From Dreissena polymorpha (Eukaryota; Mollusca; Bivalvia; Myida; Dreissenidae), in contig NC_068366.1 of assembly GCF_020536995.1 (NCBI RefSeq), forward strand, positions 25,294,973 to 25,358,972: a DNA stretch of 64,000 nucleotides, in the 5' to 3' direction. The number at the start of each line of letters is the position of its first letter. Position 1 is the stretch's first letter. This document shows positions 22,871-34,397 of the stretch, one piece after another. The notes under the pieces were generated by a model. The model made no database searches, was not told the DNA's origin, and saw only the letters and a program-made list of their open reading frames with translations. Position numbers and translations under genes: made by a program.

Positions 22871-23229
22871 ATATACTCTTACTGTCAATTTGTATAATTG
22901 CTTCAGATTTAATTCGCTTATTTTATTGGTCAGTTAATACTCAGTTAACAAGATGCCTTACACTAATAATTCAATCAGTCTTCGCAGACAATCTCGGTTT
23001 TAGGCTACGGATGCCTTAATGTTTATTCGTTATATGTTATTTGTAGCATTGAATGTTACAGCAGTTTAATTAACCCACGATAAACCCGCCATTATCGAAT
23101 AATATTGAAAGAATTGTTCATGCATTGTTCACTGACTCCACGGATCCTATTATGTGAGGTTCAAACTTTAGCGGCCGTTTTGGCACACGAATGACACGTC
23201 ATAATGTCCATGTCCAGAAAATAAAATCG

Positions 23230-23468
23230 AGGCACTGAGCATCTTGTATGTGCGTTAAGGGCCGTTCCAGATTAGTCTATGCAGTTTGCACAGGCTAATC
23301 AGGGACATCAATTTTCGAATTACAAGATTTTCGCTACAATAATACTAGTACTTCCTTTAAACGAACTCAACAAAAGTGAACATTGTCATCCCTTATTAGC
23401 ATCTGCTCACTACAAAGGTTTATCTTGTTTAACACATAATTTAAGTCATGTTTTCACAGAGCAAGGTT
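23230..23468. mobile_element. Family-1 repeat, diverged full-length
   Basis: Both arms are recognisable, including TTCCTTTAAACGAACTC in the middle and TTTTCACAGAGCAAGGTTC at the right end. Confidence 0.65.
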
Positions 23469-23879
23469 CAATTGCTTATGAAAAACCGCCCAAATAGTGG
23501 CATTCGCAATACCCAACTGACGACATCCTCCCAGAAGTGCATAATGAATACCTGAGCTCCAAGTGAGTTTAGAAAAATGTTCCTTGGTCTTGTTAAGAAA
23601 GATACCTATCCTAATTGTTGGATATTTAGGTATAAAAAAAAACAACATGTTTTTTCTTAAACAACTGTGAAACTGCGCCGTTAATGGAAGTAATTTTTGC
23701 TGTCAATATTGTGGTTTACTTTTTTGCATCCTCTTCAAAAACCATTGACCTTCAACAAGATATATATCTGGCTAGCTTTTTGTCAATGTTCTATCCCAAT
23801 GTCCTGGTTGGACAGGATTTTCTCAAGAGGTAACACAAGTGAGTTGTTCCATGTTAAACGATCTAGAAAAACTTTATCT

Positions 23880-24040
23880 CTAACCCGCACTCTGGGGAAA
23901 CGGTTTGTAATGCATGCACGTAAGTGTGATCGGCACACACACATTAATCAGAATAAACAGTTTCCGCCTAAACTGGATTTTTGCTAAGAAACGTACACTG
24001 TCAGAAAAGTTGAAAGTGACGTCTCTCATAAACCTTTGTG
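23880..24040. mobile_element. Family-1 repeat fragment, strongly diverged
   Basis: GCATGCACGTAAGTGTGAT and CCGCCTAAACTGGATTTTTG mark the left and middle parts. Confidence 0.5.
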
Positions 24041-24639
24041 GACTATACACTGTTGGAAAACATATTTTTTAAACGATTTGAATTAAAATTTTAATAAGGA
24101 TATTTTTCCAAAACGGAAATTGGCAGTTAACGATATTTTTTCAGTATATTTGTACGTTGTAAAATGAAAAATCACAAAAGGCGAGAAACATGTTTTTCTT
24201 GTGAAATCGTCCGTAATCAAATTTTAACACGTGTTTTTGTTCAATTAGCAGAATGTCTTATACATAAGTGTTTGATAGTAGTGTTAATCATATATATGAA
24301 TATATATATGTACATAGAAAACACCGACAAAGCAGGTCAAAGCCTTTGATTTTATTGTCAATTTGATTTTCGGATGTTTTGCGAAATTTACCATTTGATA
24401 GTCTTATATTCGAGACAAAACAGCTGTTGGAAATCACATTTGCTTCAAAAATTGTCTATACTATTGCCAAGTGGTTTGAATCCCCAGTAACGTATATCTA
24501 AAAGACAAAAATATCAAACATGCGCATTTCAATCAGAAAAGAAACATTAATTGTGGTAACTTCAAATGTGTAAAATATTTGCATATGTTGACTGGGAGTT
24601 CCACTGGACTAATTTGACAATGAGATTAGCGTCGTTCTG

Positions 24640-24875
24640 GGAAAACTGGTCTAAATGCATGTGCACGAATGTGGTCCGATATTAGCCAAACTTCGCTAGG
24701 AAACTACTGGCCGCCTGAACTGCATTTTCGTTATTAAGATGCTTTTCTTAACCGAAAAATAAAAAGCGAAAAGTGTCGTCCCTGATTAGCCTTGGCGGAG
24801 TGCGTAGGCTTAACTTGAACGACACTGAACGCACATGTATGAAGCCCCGTTTTGTTCAGAACAAGGCTCAGAATT
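24640..24875. mobile_element. Family-1 repeat, diverged
   Basis: The right half is well kept (AAAGTGTCGTCCCTGATTAG, GCCCCGTTTTGTTCAG). The left half is weak. Confidence 0.65.
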
Positions 24876-24905
24876 TATCAATAGAGCCGATATGCCTTTC
24901 ATAAT

Positions 24906-25120
24906 TGAGTCGTAATCTGAGAAAACCGGGCATAATGCATGTGCATAAAGTGTCGTCCCAGATTATGGACGACACTTTCTGCCCAAATTGGATATTTGCG
25001 AAGAAGAGACTTCATTTAAACAAAAAATGTCATAAAAGCGGAAATTGTCGTCCACGATTAGCCTGGGCGGACTGCACAGGCTAATCTTGGATGACACTTT
25101 AAGCACATTTTAATTTTATT
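24906..25120. mobile_element. Family-1 repeat with deleted left hairpin
   Basis: The left hairpin is collapsed to CCAGATTATGGACGACACTT. The right hairpin GCGGACTGCACAGGC is intact. Confidence 0.65.
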
Positions 25121-25287
25121 TTACGAAATAGTTTGCGAAATATTCGTTGATTTTGAGCATTTATGTTATATTAACATGGACTTTGCCACAGCGGTAAATA
25201 GAGCTTTAATCATTTTGCTGTGTATGTCGTTGTGTATGGCGTATAGTTGGCTATGTCCTCTATTTTAGAGACGATTAAACGAATTAA

Positions 25288-25500
25288 TTAACCCTTTGCA
25301 TGCTAGGAAATTTGTCGTCTGCCAAAATGTCGTCTGCTGAATTTCTAACATAAGCATTTCTTCGATTTTTTTTCAAAGAAAACTATAAGAATAGCAAACA
25401 GTTTGGATCCTGAGGAGACGCCACGTTTTGTGGCGTCTCGTCTGGATCAAAACTTTTTGCAAAGGCCATTAACATTCGGTTCCAGCGCTGTAAGCGTTAA
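25288..25500. mobile_element. Family-2 element, diverged copy
   Basis: TTAACCCTTTGCATGCTA at the left, TTAA at the right, and the central hairpin GAGACGCCACG..CGTGGCGTCTC like the 39.2-kb copy. The right terminus is decayed. Confidence 0.65.
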
Positions 25501-25724
25501 ATAAGAGATTAGCGGATGGTAACTGTATCACGCCCCTTGATGCAAAATGGTACCATGTGACACTGACATTAAATGGTACATAATTTCACCAATTGGTTGA
25601 TCTTGAGTTTCAGTATCGCTATATTTTAACACATCTCTCCATGTATGAAACAGAAATTGTATTACTGTGCAACTAAGTGGTGTAGACGAACTTCCGAATG
25701 AATGAAATCGTAGTGTGAGTTGGT

Positions 25725-25816
<92 letters not shown>
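25725..25816. repeat. (TA)n microsatellite
   Basis: An uninterrupted run of about 45 TA units. Confidence 0.9.
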
Positions 25817-25820
<4 letters not shown>

Positions 25821-26084
25821 CACATGCTATACCCTGTTTCCCATGAAATACAACTATACAAACATAACATTTTTTTTATTACACATGTGTAATTCAACAT
25901 TTGTAAGCGTTTTCATTGCCTTAGTTTTCGTGTATTGACCAATCGAATTTTGTTATTTTGCTGAAATGACGTTACAACGTCAAATGACGTCACGAAATCT
26001 TAACAACATTCGGGGTTTTTAATTATGTTTTTGTAAATATTTATTTAATTTGCTTATTTAAAAGCATGTGATATTTTTTTAGAT

Positions 26085-26230
26085 CTGACACTCGTTGTCA
26101 TATCATACCATATTGTATTAAACTCGTCCAGGAAATTCGTTAGTAAGCTCGCCAAAGGCTCGCTTAACTAACAAAATTGATGAACTCGTTTAATAAAATA
26201 TGGTATGATATGACAACTCGTGCCAGATCA
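26085..26230. mobile_element. Hairpin element, 145 bp
   Basis: GTTGTCATATCATACCATAT pairs with ATATGGTATGATATGACAAC, and the loop carries GAGCCTTTGGCGAGC-type self-complementary sequence. Confidence 0.7.
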
Positions 26231-26233
26231 TAT

Positions 26234-26500
26234 ATATATATATGCTCTGTGAAAAGGGGGTTTAATGCATGTGCGTAAAGTGTCATACCAGATTAGCCTG
26301 TGCAGTCTGCACATGCTTATGACCGACGACACTTTCCGCCTTTATGATATTTTTTTTACAAGAAAGTCTCTTCTTAGCATAAATACTGTAAGGCGGAAAG
26401 AGTTGTCCCCAATTAGCCTGTGCTGACTGCATGGGCTAATCTGGTACGACACTTTCCGCACAGGCGTTAAACCCCTTTTTCACAAAGCACAACTCATATA
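26234..26500. mobile_element. Family-1 repeat, near-complete
   Basis: The outer ends ATATATGCTCTGTGAAAAGG and CTTTTTCACAAAGCACAACT pair, and both hairpins are present. Confidence 0.8.
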
Positions 26501-26945
26501 TGTGCTATATGTAGCAGGTTATGTGGGGGATTTGTTTTTGAATTCGACGGAGGAAACACGTTAAACCTACCATTTCTTATATGATAATGGCCTTGAGATA
26601 AAATCCAAGGCCAAATGGGTTGTTGACAAACATATGTTCACAGATGCATCGGAAAAAAATAACATACACATACATTTCAGCTGTTGTTTTTAATCAAATA
26701 ATATTGGGTATTTCGATATATACAGGCTTACATCAACTGGTTTAATAGCGTTTCCATTTCAAGCATGTTTAAAACTAGTTTGATGATTAAACAATTAATG
26801 CTAACAAAATCTATTTCGTTTTGAATGTGGATTAAGACAACAGTTAATGTTTTATCTGAATTACAAAAACAATGTCAGGATGTATATATTTCGTAACATA
26901 TTGGTAAAAAAATAACATTTCTATATCTGTGGAACAATTAAGTAT

Positions 26946-27267
26946 GCAAGCCTCGCTCTAGGAAAGGTTTTCTCATTAACGTTCGTAAAGTATCGTGAAC
27001 GTTCGTAATGAATCGTTAACGTTCGTAACGTATCGTTAACGTTCGCAAAGTATTGTTAACGTTCGTAAAGTGTCGTTGTAAATTAGCGTGTGAAGTCCGC
27101 ACAGGCTAAATAGGGACGATACTTTCTATTTAAACTGTATGTTCGGTGAGAAGAGACTTCCTTTAAACGAAAAAAAAGCATAACAGTGTTGTCCCTGATA
27201 AGCCTTTGCGAACTGGGACACTTTACACACATTTATGAAACAATGTTTCCCCGGAGAGAAGCTCAAC
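26946..27267. mobile_element. Family-1 repeat with an internal tandem expansion
   Basis: The left end (GCCTCGCTCTAGGAAAGG) is followed by about five imperfect 18-19-bp units of TCGTTAACGTTCGTAA type at 26978-27065 before the usual arm begins. Confidence 0.7.
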
Positions 27268-27298
27268 ATTTATATAAAACCTGACAGAAATATTTTCT

Positions 27299-27449
27299 TT
27301 GAAACGAGGCCGATAATTTCCGCTTACATGCGACTTTTTGTTTCAAGGAAGTCTCTTTTTCACCAAAAACTAATTATAGGCGGAAATTGACGTCCCTGAT
27401 TAGCCTGTGCATTTGTATTAAACCCTGTTTTCCCAGAGCGAGGCTTGTT
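27299..27449. mobile_element. Family-1 repeat, right half, abutting gene C 3' end
   Basis: AATTGACGTCCCTGATTAGC and CCCAGAGCGAGGCTTG end about 20 bp from the gene C stop codon, so the 3' UTR probably runs through it. Confidence 0.65.
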
Positions 27450-27466
27450 TTAAAATATTGAATTTC

Positions 27467-27706
27467 TTAGTAATCTTTGTATTCGTAGGTCTCGTACAAT
27501 TGTGCCGTCGCATCGTCTTCAGGTGTTTCGTTCTGTTTGTAGTATTCTGGTTCGCCGTAGTATGCTGATTGCTGTGTAGTAGAAGGTTCAGTGGTTGTGC
27601 TACCTCCTTCACATCGAGCGGTCAGACGGTTGATGATTCTCCGGCACCGACGATTTTTTCTGACATTTCGCGGGATGACCGTGATTCGCGTATCAGTGTC
27701 GGGGTC
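27467..27706 (-). CDS. Gene C exon 3: second Cys pair and Tyr-rich tail
   Basis: The acceptor is TTTAATTATAG|GAC, phase 0, with 79 codons and a stop. The tail carries YYGEPEYY and YETYEYKDY. A family-1 palindromic repeat begins within about 20 bp after the stop, and no clear AATAAA is seen. Confidence 0.85.
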   Translation of the reverse strand, partial: DPDTDTRITVIPRNVRKNRRCRRIINRLTARCEGGSTTTEPSTTQQSAYYGEPEYYKQNETPEDDATAQLYETYEYKDY

Positions 27707-30700
27707 CTATAATTAAAGAGACACATTGTTGAAGAATAATGTTCGGTTTCCCCTTCTTATTTAAAACTATGCGTTATAGATATAATATGGTCCTTGTTCA
27801 GAAATAAAATGGGCAAAATGCAATTAAGATTAGCCTTTGCAGTTCGGCTTAACTTAATTTTCGCTTAACATATACATATATTTACTTTAATCGAAAAATA
27901 CTACACAGGCGGAAAGTGTCGTCGCTGATAAGGCTGTGTGGACAAAGCATTATAATACATTCCCGCGGGGATCAAATCCGGGACATATAGAAGCAAAGGT
28001 GAATCTCTAACACTTCACCACAAAGGCCTGTGAATTAAAAACTCAATGTTAAACTTTATGTCGATAATAAACGTCTTTGCTTAATTATCGATGAAAAGGC
28101 TTACTCACGTTTTATAATGTTAACAATTAAGATCGATGCTTATAAATAACCACATATATATGTTTAACATGAATACTGTTTTACTTATTGAAACATAATG
28201 GAAACATGATTCTTCGAATCCATTCAATTTTTTTTATTTGTCGTTTTGCAACACTCTGAACGAGTCCCGTGAAACACAAGGTCACATGTACATATGCTCA
28301 TTATTGCGTACCTTAAAACATGTTCATGAATTCGCAATGATTGGTTTAAAACGACTGCATTTAAAATCGTTTTTTCTCTAGTTTTATAATAAAGTAAGAC
28401 TCTGGAGTTGCTGGATCGAGTTGACCAACTTATTGTACGCACAATGTAAATGCATACATACATTATGAATTGAGTGTGCACTATCATAAGCAAATATTGT
28501 TTAAAAATAAAACGAACATCTGCGCCAATATTCAAAATTGGTAATTCATAAAGAACTGTTTATTTTTTTATATTCTCAGAATGTAAATATTTATTAAATT
28601 TTCTATGACTTTAACCATTTCGATAGATGATTGTCGAGGAACACATATTGTTTAACTGCTCGATTGTAATATTGTTTAACTACCTCCTAAGTCAAAAGTG
28701 ATACTTTGCTTGTACAAATGTACCAAAAAACTTGTTTTAACCTTAGGTACTTAAAACGTATTTTTTTTACTACATGCGAGTCAAGATAAAAATACATAAT
28801 ATGGTTATTTTACCCGTATATAATATATGTCAAATTGCTGAATATTTACCTTGACGATGTACCATTTCCCTCTCCTGGTGACCGTTAGATCGCATTTCCG
28901 GGCGTATTTCACCAAATTGCGTCTCTTGCAGTCACGTGGGAACACCAGGCCCGTCGACTGGGTGTAATCCGTGTCGTAGAGGGCCTCATCCACCTCATCA
29001 CCTGTAACAATAGGAACGCTGTTACAAATATACCGACACTAGCAAAGTAAAGTACAAGTGGTTGAGTCGAAACGGAAAGTTGTGAGGCGATTTGTTCAAT
29101 CAGGAAATGATGTTGATGTAGATTGGAGAGGCAAACTGCTTGATTAGCATATAACGCTGATTCGGAGATTTGATACACTATATTTTGAACCTTGTTATGG
29201 GAAAAGGGGGTTTAATGCATCTGCGTAAAGTGTCGTCCAGGATTAGCCTGTGCAGTTCCCGCAATCTAATCTGGGACCACACTCTCCGCCAATACTAGAT
29301 TGTTGCTAAGCCAATACTTCATTTAAACGAAATAATCAATTTAAGCGGAAAGTGACGTCCAAATTAGACTGTACACATATACCGGCTAAACTTAAACGAC
29401 ACTTGAAGCACATGCATTAAACCGTGTTTTCACATAACGAGGCTAATATATAAATATGCAATATCACAGAGCGAGAATACAACTATGCTAATGTGCCATG
29501 CTTTGTGAAAAGGAGGTTTAATCCGTAGAGGCTAATCAGGGACGACACTTTCCACTGTTTGTGTATTTTTCGTTTAAATATAGTCTTTTCTTTGCAAAAA
29601 TCCAGTTTATTAGGAAAGTGTCTACCATGAATAGCCTGTGCGGACTACACAGGCTTATCTTAGACGATACTTTACGCAGTTGGATTAAACCCCGTTTTAA
29701 TCGATGATCGATTCCCATGACATATATTTCTGATGGTATTTAATTTAGTTTTAAAATGTCTAAATTGTAAACTCACTATGTTTGTAAATGTTCGTAAAGT
29801 TATTTTCTTTACAAACTGATTTTTGGAATGTCTCTTAAAGTAAATGAATTACATTATTAAGTTAACACACAATTGAATATAATTATTATTGATTATATTC
29901 GTATTCGTAAAACGACACACGTCAAATTGCTTATTAACCGCTAATATTGTCGAATAGTGATGTACAAAATGTAAATATTTTAAGCATACATTCATGCACT
30001 CTAAATATAAGTCCCTGATTTCCTTTAATTGCACGTTGTTCTATTAAGTGTATGCAAACAGCAACACTCGCAAATACGGCGAGCATCGTTATTGTACAAT
30101 ACAGTTGTCATTTCTTTCATACAAATTTATACATTGTTACCAATAAAAAAGTCAAATTACCTTTTTATAAAAATCCTTTAATTAGACGAATAAGATAAGG
30201 TTATCTATTATCAATGAATATGTGTTGTTCGGACAATATAATATTCTAAAATTCATACTCATCAAAACTCTGATATATCGGCCAACAAAAACCGGGTTTC
30301 AACAAAAACGCTAGTCGTGTAACGTCCGATATACGCTAGTCGTGTAACGTCCGATATACGCTAGTCGTGTAACGTCCGATATACGCTAGTCGTGTAACGT
30401 CCGATATACGCCAGTCGTGTAACGTCCGATATACAATAGTCGTGTAACGTCCGATATACGCTAGTCGTGTAACGTCCGATATACGCTAGTCGTGTAACGT
30501 CCGATATACGCAAGTCGTGTAACGTCCGATATACGCTAGTCGTGTAACGTCCGATATACGCTAGTCGTGTAACGTCCGATATACGCTAGTCGTGTGACGT
30601 CCGATATACGCTAGTCGTGTAACGTCCGATATACGCCAGTCGTGTAACGTCCGATAAACGCTAGTCGTGTGACGTCCGATATACGCTAGTCGTGTAACGT

Positions 30701-31786
30701 CCGATATACGCTAGTCGTGTAACGTCCGATATACGCTAGTCGTGTAACGTCCGATATACGCTAGTCGTGTGACGTCCGATATACGCTAGTCGTGTAACGT
30801 CCGATATACGCCAGTCGTATAACGTCCGATAAACGCTAGTCGTGTGACGTCCGATATACGCTAGTCGTGTAACGTCCGATATACGCTAGTCGTGTAACGT
30901 CCGATATACGCTAGTCGTGTAACGTCCGATATACGCTAGTCGTGTAACGTCCGATATACGCAAGTCGTGTAACGTCCGATATACGCTAGTCGTGTAACGT
31001 CCGATATACGCTAGTCGTGTAACGTCCGATATACGCTAGTCGTGTAACGTCCGATATACGCTAGTCGTGTAACGTCCGATATACGCTAGTCGTGTAACGT
31101 CCGATATACGCTAGTCGTGTAACGTCCGATATACGCTAGTCGTGTAACGCCCGATAAACGGTAGTCGTGTATCGTCCGATATACGCTAGTCGTGTGACGT
31201 CCGATATACGCTAGTCGTGTAACGTCCGATATACGCTAGTCGTGTAACGTCCGATATACGCCAGTCGTGTAACGTCCGATAAACGCTAGTCGTGTAACGT
31301 CCGATATATGCCAGTCGTGTAACGTCCGATATACGCTTGTCGTTTAACGTCCGATATACGCTTGTCGTTTAACGTCCGATATACGCTTGTCGTTTAACGT
31401 CCGATATACGCTTATACATAGTACCGAGCCTCGCTCTGGGAAAACGATGCTTAATGCATTTGCGTAAAGTGTAAAACTACATTAGCCTGTGCAGTTCGCA
31501 CAGGACAATCTGGGACGAAACTGTCCGCCGTAACTGGAATTCCTCATTTTCTATAAAGAGAGGTTTCTTTTAAACAAAAAATACAATTAAATCGGAAAAT
31601 GTCGTCTCTGGTGAGCCTGTGTAGTCCGTACAGGCTTATCCGGGCCGACACTACACGCACATAAATTGAATAATGTTTTCCGAGAGCGATACTCAAAATC
31701 ATTTCATAAATGCAGTTTGCCTTACCTCTGGCATTGATGGCGGCAACGCACACAACGACAAGCAGTGAAAGTATCAACTTATTCAT
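27467..31786 (-). CDS. Small secreted Cys/Tyr-tail protein (gene C, 3 exons, 150 aa)
   Basis: Exons 31786-31726, 29001-28850 and 27706-27467 are joined by a phase 1 and then a phase 0 GT-AG intron. The signal peptide is MNKLILSLLVVVCVAAINAR. Residues 22-40 are acidic. Residues 45-103 hold four Cys (45, 57, 92, 103) in a strongly basic region (RDCKRRNLVKYARKC and RKNRRCRRIINRLTARC). The last 47 residues are Thr- and Glu-rich with eight Tyr in the final 32. A TATA-like TATATAAATA lies about 55 bp upstream of the ATG. A paralogue at 44.76 kb has the same three-exon plan. I do not recognise the domain. The signal peptide implies secretion. Tyr-rich tails occur in adhesive and sulfated proteins, but any such role is speculation. 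An upstream in-frame GTG at 31795 is not used as a start because the paralogue begins at the ATG. Confidence 0.85.
27789..27945. mobile_element. Family-1 repeat fragment in gene C intron 2
   Basis: AGATTAGCCTTTGCAGTTCG and GGCGGAAAGTGTCGTCGCTG remain. Confidence 0.5.
27955..28032 (-). repeat. tRNA-like pseudogene or SINE head in gene C intron 2
   Basis: The minus strand reads TGTGGTGAAGTGTTAGAG (A-box like) and, about 45 nt later, CGGATTTGATCCCCG (B-box like with flanking stem). The cloverleaf is degraded. Confidence 0.4.
28850..29001 (-). CDS. Gene C exon 2: acidic linker and first Cys pair
   Basis: The acceptor is TTGTTACAG|GT and the donor GTCAAG|GTAAAT. The 50 whole codons end GKWYIVK. 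GC content is visibly higher than in the flanking intron. Confidence 0.85.
29189..29445. mobile_element. Family-1 repeat in gene C intron 1
   Basis: Both arms are present but diverged. Ends are AACCTTGTTATGGG and CACATAACGAGGC. Confidence 0.7.
29496..29705. mobile_element. Family-1 repeat in gene C intron 1, left part deleted
   Basis: Starts GCTTTGTGAAAAGGAGGTTT and jumps into AGGCTAATCAGGGACGACAC. The right arm is complete. Confidence 0.7.
30309..31413. repeat. 25-bp satellite array, about 44 units
   Basis: The unit CGCTAGTCGTGTAACGTCCG plus ATATA repeats head to tail without spacers. Variant positions (CGCCAG, GTGTGACG, GATAAACG) recur in the same order in several places, for example near 30584, 30760 and 31184, which shows higher-order duplication. 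The last three units shift to CGCTTGTCGTTTAACG. There are four to five CpG per unit. It lies in intron 1 of gene C. Confidence 0.95.
31426..31693. mobile_element. Family-1 repeat between the satellite and gene C exon 1
   Basis: Ends GAGCCTCGCTCTGGGAAAAC and GTTTTCCGAGAGCGATACTC. It starts 13 bp after the last satellite unit and ends 33 bp from exon 1. Confidence 0.8.
31726..31786 (-). CDS. Gene C exon 1: signal peptide
   Basis: It is 61 nt (20 codons plus one base), with donor CAGAG|GTAAGG. The length and phase are identical to exon 1 of the paralogue at 44764-44824. Confidence 0.85.
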
Positions 31787-31838
31787 CCTGGCCACTTAGT
31801 CGATCTATGAAGTACTGATCTGGCCATAATAAACGCGC

Positions 31839-31850
31839 GTATTTATATAT
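31839..31850 (-). promoter_or_regulatory. TATA-like box of gene C
   Basis: The minus strand reads TATATAAATA about 55-60 bp upstream of the ATG at 31786, a suitable distance for a short 5' UTR. Confidence 0.5.
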
Positions 31851-31943
31851 TCTACATAACCTTGAACTTTAAAGGGGGCGCTTCAGAGATTGGGACAGGA
31901 AAAAGTCACTATTAATGTTTGCATTTACAAAACACATTTGTAT

Positions 31944-32201
31944 GAGCCTTGCTCTGTGAAAAGAGGACATAATGAATGTGCGTAACGTATAGTCCCAGAT
32001 TGGTCTATGCAGTCCGCACAGGCTAATCAGGGACCACACTTTCCGCCTAAACTGGATTTATGCAAGGAAGAGACTTTCTGTAAACGAAAAATATCATAAA
32101 AGCGGAAAGTGTCGTCCCTGATTAGCCTGTGCGGACTGCACATGCTAATCTGGGACGACACTTTACGCACATTAATTAAACTCCCTTTTCATAAAATGAT
32201 T
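31944..32201. mobile_element. Family-1 repeat upstream of gene C, well preserved
   Basis: Both hairpins and the central AAGAGACTTTCTGTAAACGA are clear. It is followed directly by another copy. Confidence 0.85.
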
Positions 32202-32467
32202 CTTGCTCTCGGAAAGCTGGCTTTATTTGTTTCACTAGTTTTCATGAATGTGCGTTGAGTAACGTTCTAGATTAGCCTGTGTTGTCCGCACAGACTTAAC
32301 AGGAACAACACTTTCCGCTTTGTAGAATCGTTCATTTAAAGGAAGTCGCTTCTAAATGAAAATCTTGTCTGGACGGAAATGTCATCCATAGCCTTGTGGA
32401 CTGCACGGACAAATCTGGGACGACAGTTTGCGTTCATGTATTAACACGGTTTTTACAGAGAGAGGCT
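32202..32467. mobile_element. Family-1 repeat, adjacent second copy
   Basis: More diverged than its neighbour, with ends TTCTTGCTCTCGGAAAGC and TTTTTACAGAGAGAGGCTC. Confidence 0.75.
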
Positions 32468-33949
32468 CATATATGAGTCTTTATTTGATATTCATTTATA
32501 AATTATGTTGCTAATTAAAATGTTGTGTACAAAAAGTGTAAAACATTTGTAGAATGCCCCTGCAAACACCAGCTAGACTGTTTTTCTTGACCTATTATAA
32601 GAATAGACACTTTAAAAAAAATACCAATTTAACGGACATAAACTACGTCAAGGATGTTTTGATTCAGAATCGTTAATATGATTTCAAGGATATTGCTTCT
32701 AAAAAAAAATCACGCCCAAAACTGTGAACTCAAGATCATTTACATATGAATGTTGAATACTCCAAGGCGGGAAATGTTACGCCCATGATACACTTGTATA
32801 ACTACGTTTATGTTTAGCCTATCTAATTGATAACCTTTGGTTAAATGTATCCGTTTGTGGATATGTTAACGACAGTGGATATTCTATTGTATAAAATCAC
32901 AAACCGCATTGGATATCTTTATCCAAAATGGTTACAGTTAGTCACAGACAAATGTCCCACAATGCACTTATCATCTGGTTTAGGTCAAACGATTTTTCGA
33001 AACGACAACCCCCGCGCAGAGATGTGAAATCTTGCCTGTATATCCGACCATGTGATGATAGCCGAGCCACGTGGTACAATAATTTTCAATTTGTTATTTT
33101 GTTATTATTATGAACCTAAACGTATAAACTATTATTAATATAGAAACGAATAATAATACTTCTTTTCATAATAAAATATTAAAACATATCCTACCTTATC
33201 TGCGTTGAGATTGACAGAACGAGTCTGATCATACGATAAGGCCGTATAGCAAACGGCCTACAAACGTCAAAGTGAAAAACAATGACCAACCTAATTCTCG
33301 TAAAAGGAGATAGCGCTGATTTATGAAGGTGTTTTAAAATTAAATAATAATTTATCAATGAATGGCATAATTCTTTATGGTTTTCTGTGTATTTAAAGGA
33401 ATGGTTATTATAATGTTGAGTTGGGAGACACTTTTCCTGCTGTATACCATTTACAGATGTTAAATATTTCACCAGTTTTCATCCAAATATGAACGCAAAC
33501 TATGCGCATACAAGCATATGTGCATATGAATATAAGATGATATTAATATAGAAATACTTTAAATTAAAATTTAAAATCTCATCGAACTTAAGACCACTTC
33601 GATACACGTGTTGTACTTAAATTTAGCTTTGGAGATATGCACTGTGCTTGTTTAACACATGAGTTGGATAGTGTACTCGACGATGTGGTATTACGTATGG
33701 TTTCTATTAAGCATTCTTTTGTTTTCAGTGACTGTTAGCTGATTTACAGAGTTAACACAAGCACATGCACACGATGGACCCTTTAAAAATATAATATGCG
33801 GATAGGTATTTTTTAATGTCAAAGCCATGGGATACATAGCCCATTTAGTTCAGAACACAACTTAGCTGGTGTTTTTTAACGAACATTTTCAGTTAAAAGG
33901 ATTAACTGAAATAATGATTAGAACTCCCATGAACTTTCCATTTAACAAA

Positions 33950-34205
33950 TGTTAGATTGCTTAACAATCGATCCATTGTGACCTAAAACAATTAACAGTT
34001 TGTGTATTTTATGACATTGCAATTCTACGCTGAGCAGTACTTTAAAACTGTTATATTGCTTAATAATCTTATTGTGTTCCCTGAAAATATATGTGAGTGT
34101 CTAAAAAGTCATTTCATTTCTTAATTGAAATATTTTGTAATCATATTAAATTGCTTAACGATCATATTATTTGGTCTGAAAATATAAGTGTTTTTTTAGA
34201 TGCAA
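33950..34205. repeat. Three diverged ~95-bp direct repeats
   Basis: ATTGCTTAACAATCGAT, ATTGCTTAATAATCTTAT and ATTGCTTAACGATCATAT occur at about 95-bp spacing, the last two followed by CTGAAAATATA. Confidence 0.5.
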
Positions 34206-34397
34206 CTGTATTTCTTTATCGCGCTGTTCTTTAGATATTCGTTATTGCTTATTTAGAATATTATTGTACCCCACACATAGACACGTGTTTTACATGTAAT
34301 TGGATTTCTTTAATAAGCTGTCATTTAAACGTGCTGTTTTGATATACAATAAGATTTTTTTACCCGGAACATGTAAACGTAAGCTTAAATGCAAAGG

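Noticed and set aside
29536-29718. 60-codon frame
   Set aside because: It lies within a family-1 repeat. Similar frames at 1026-1244, 6513-6725 and 31544-31700 arise from other copies.
30309-31413. Possible CRISPR array
   Set aside because: Units are contiguous, with no spacers, in a eukaryotic intron. It is a satellite.
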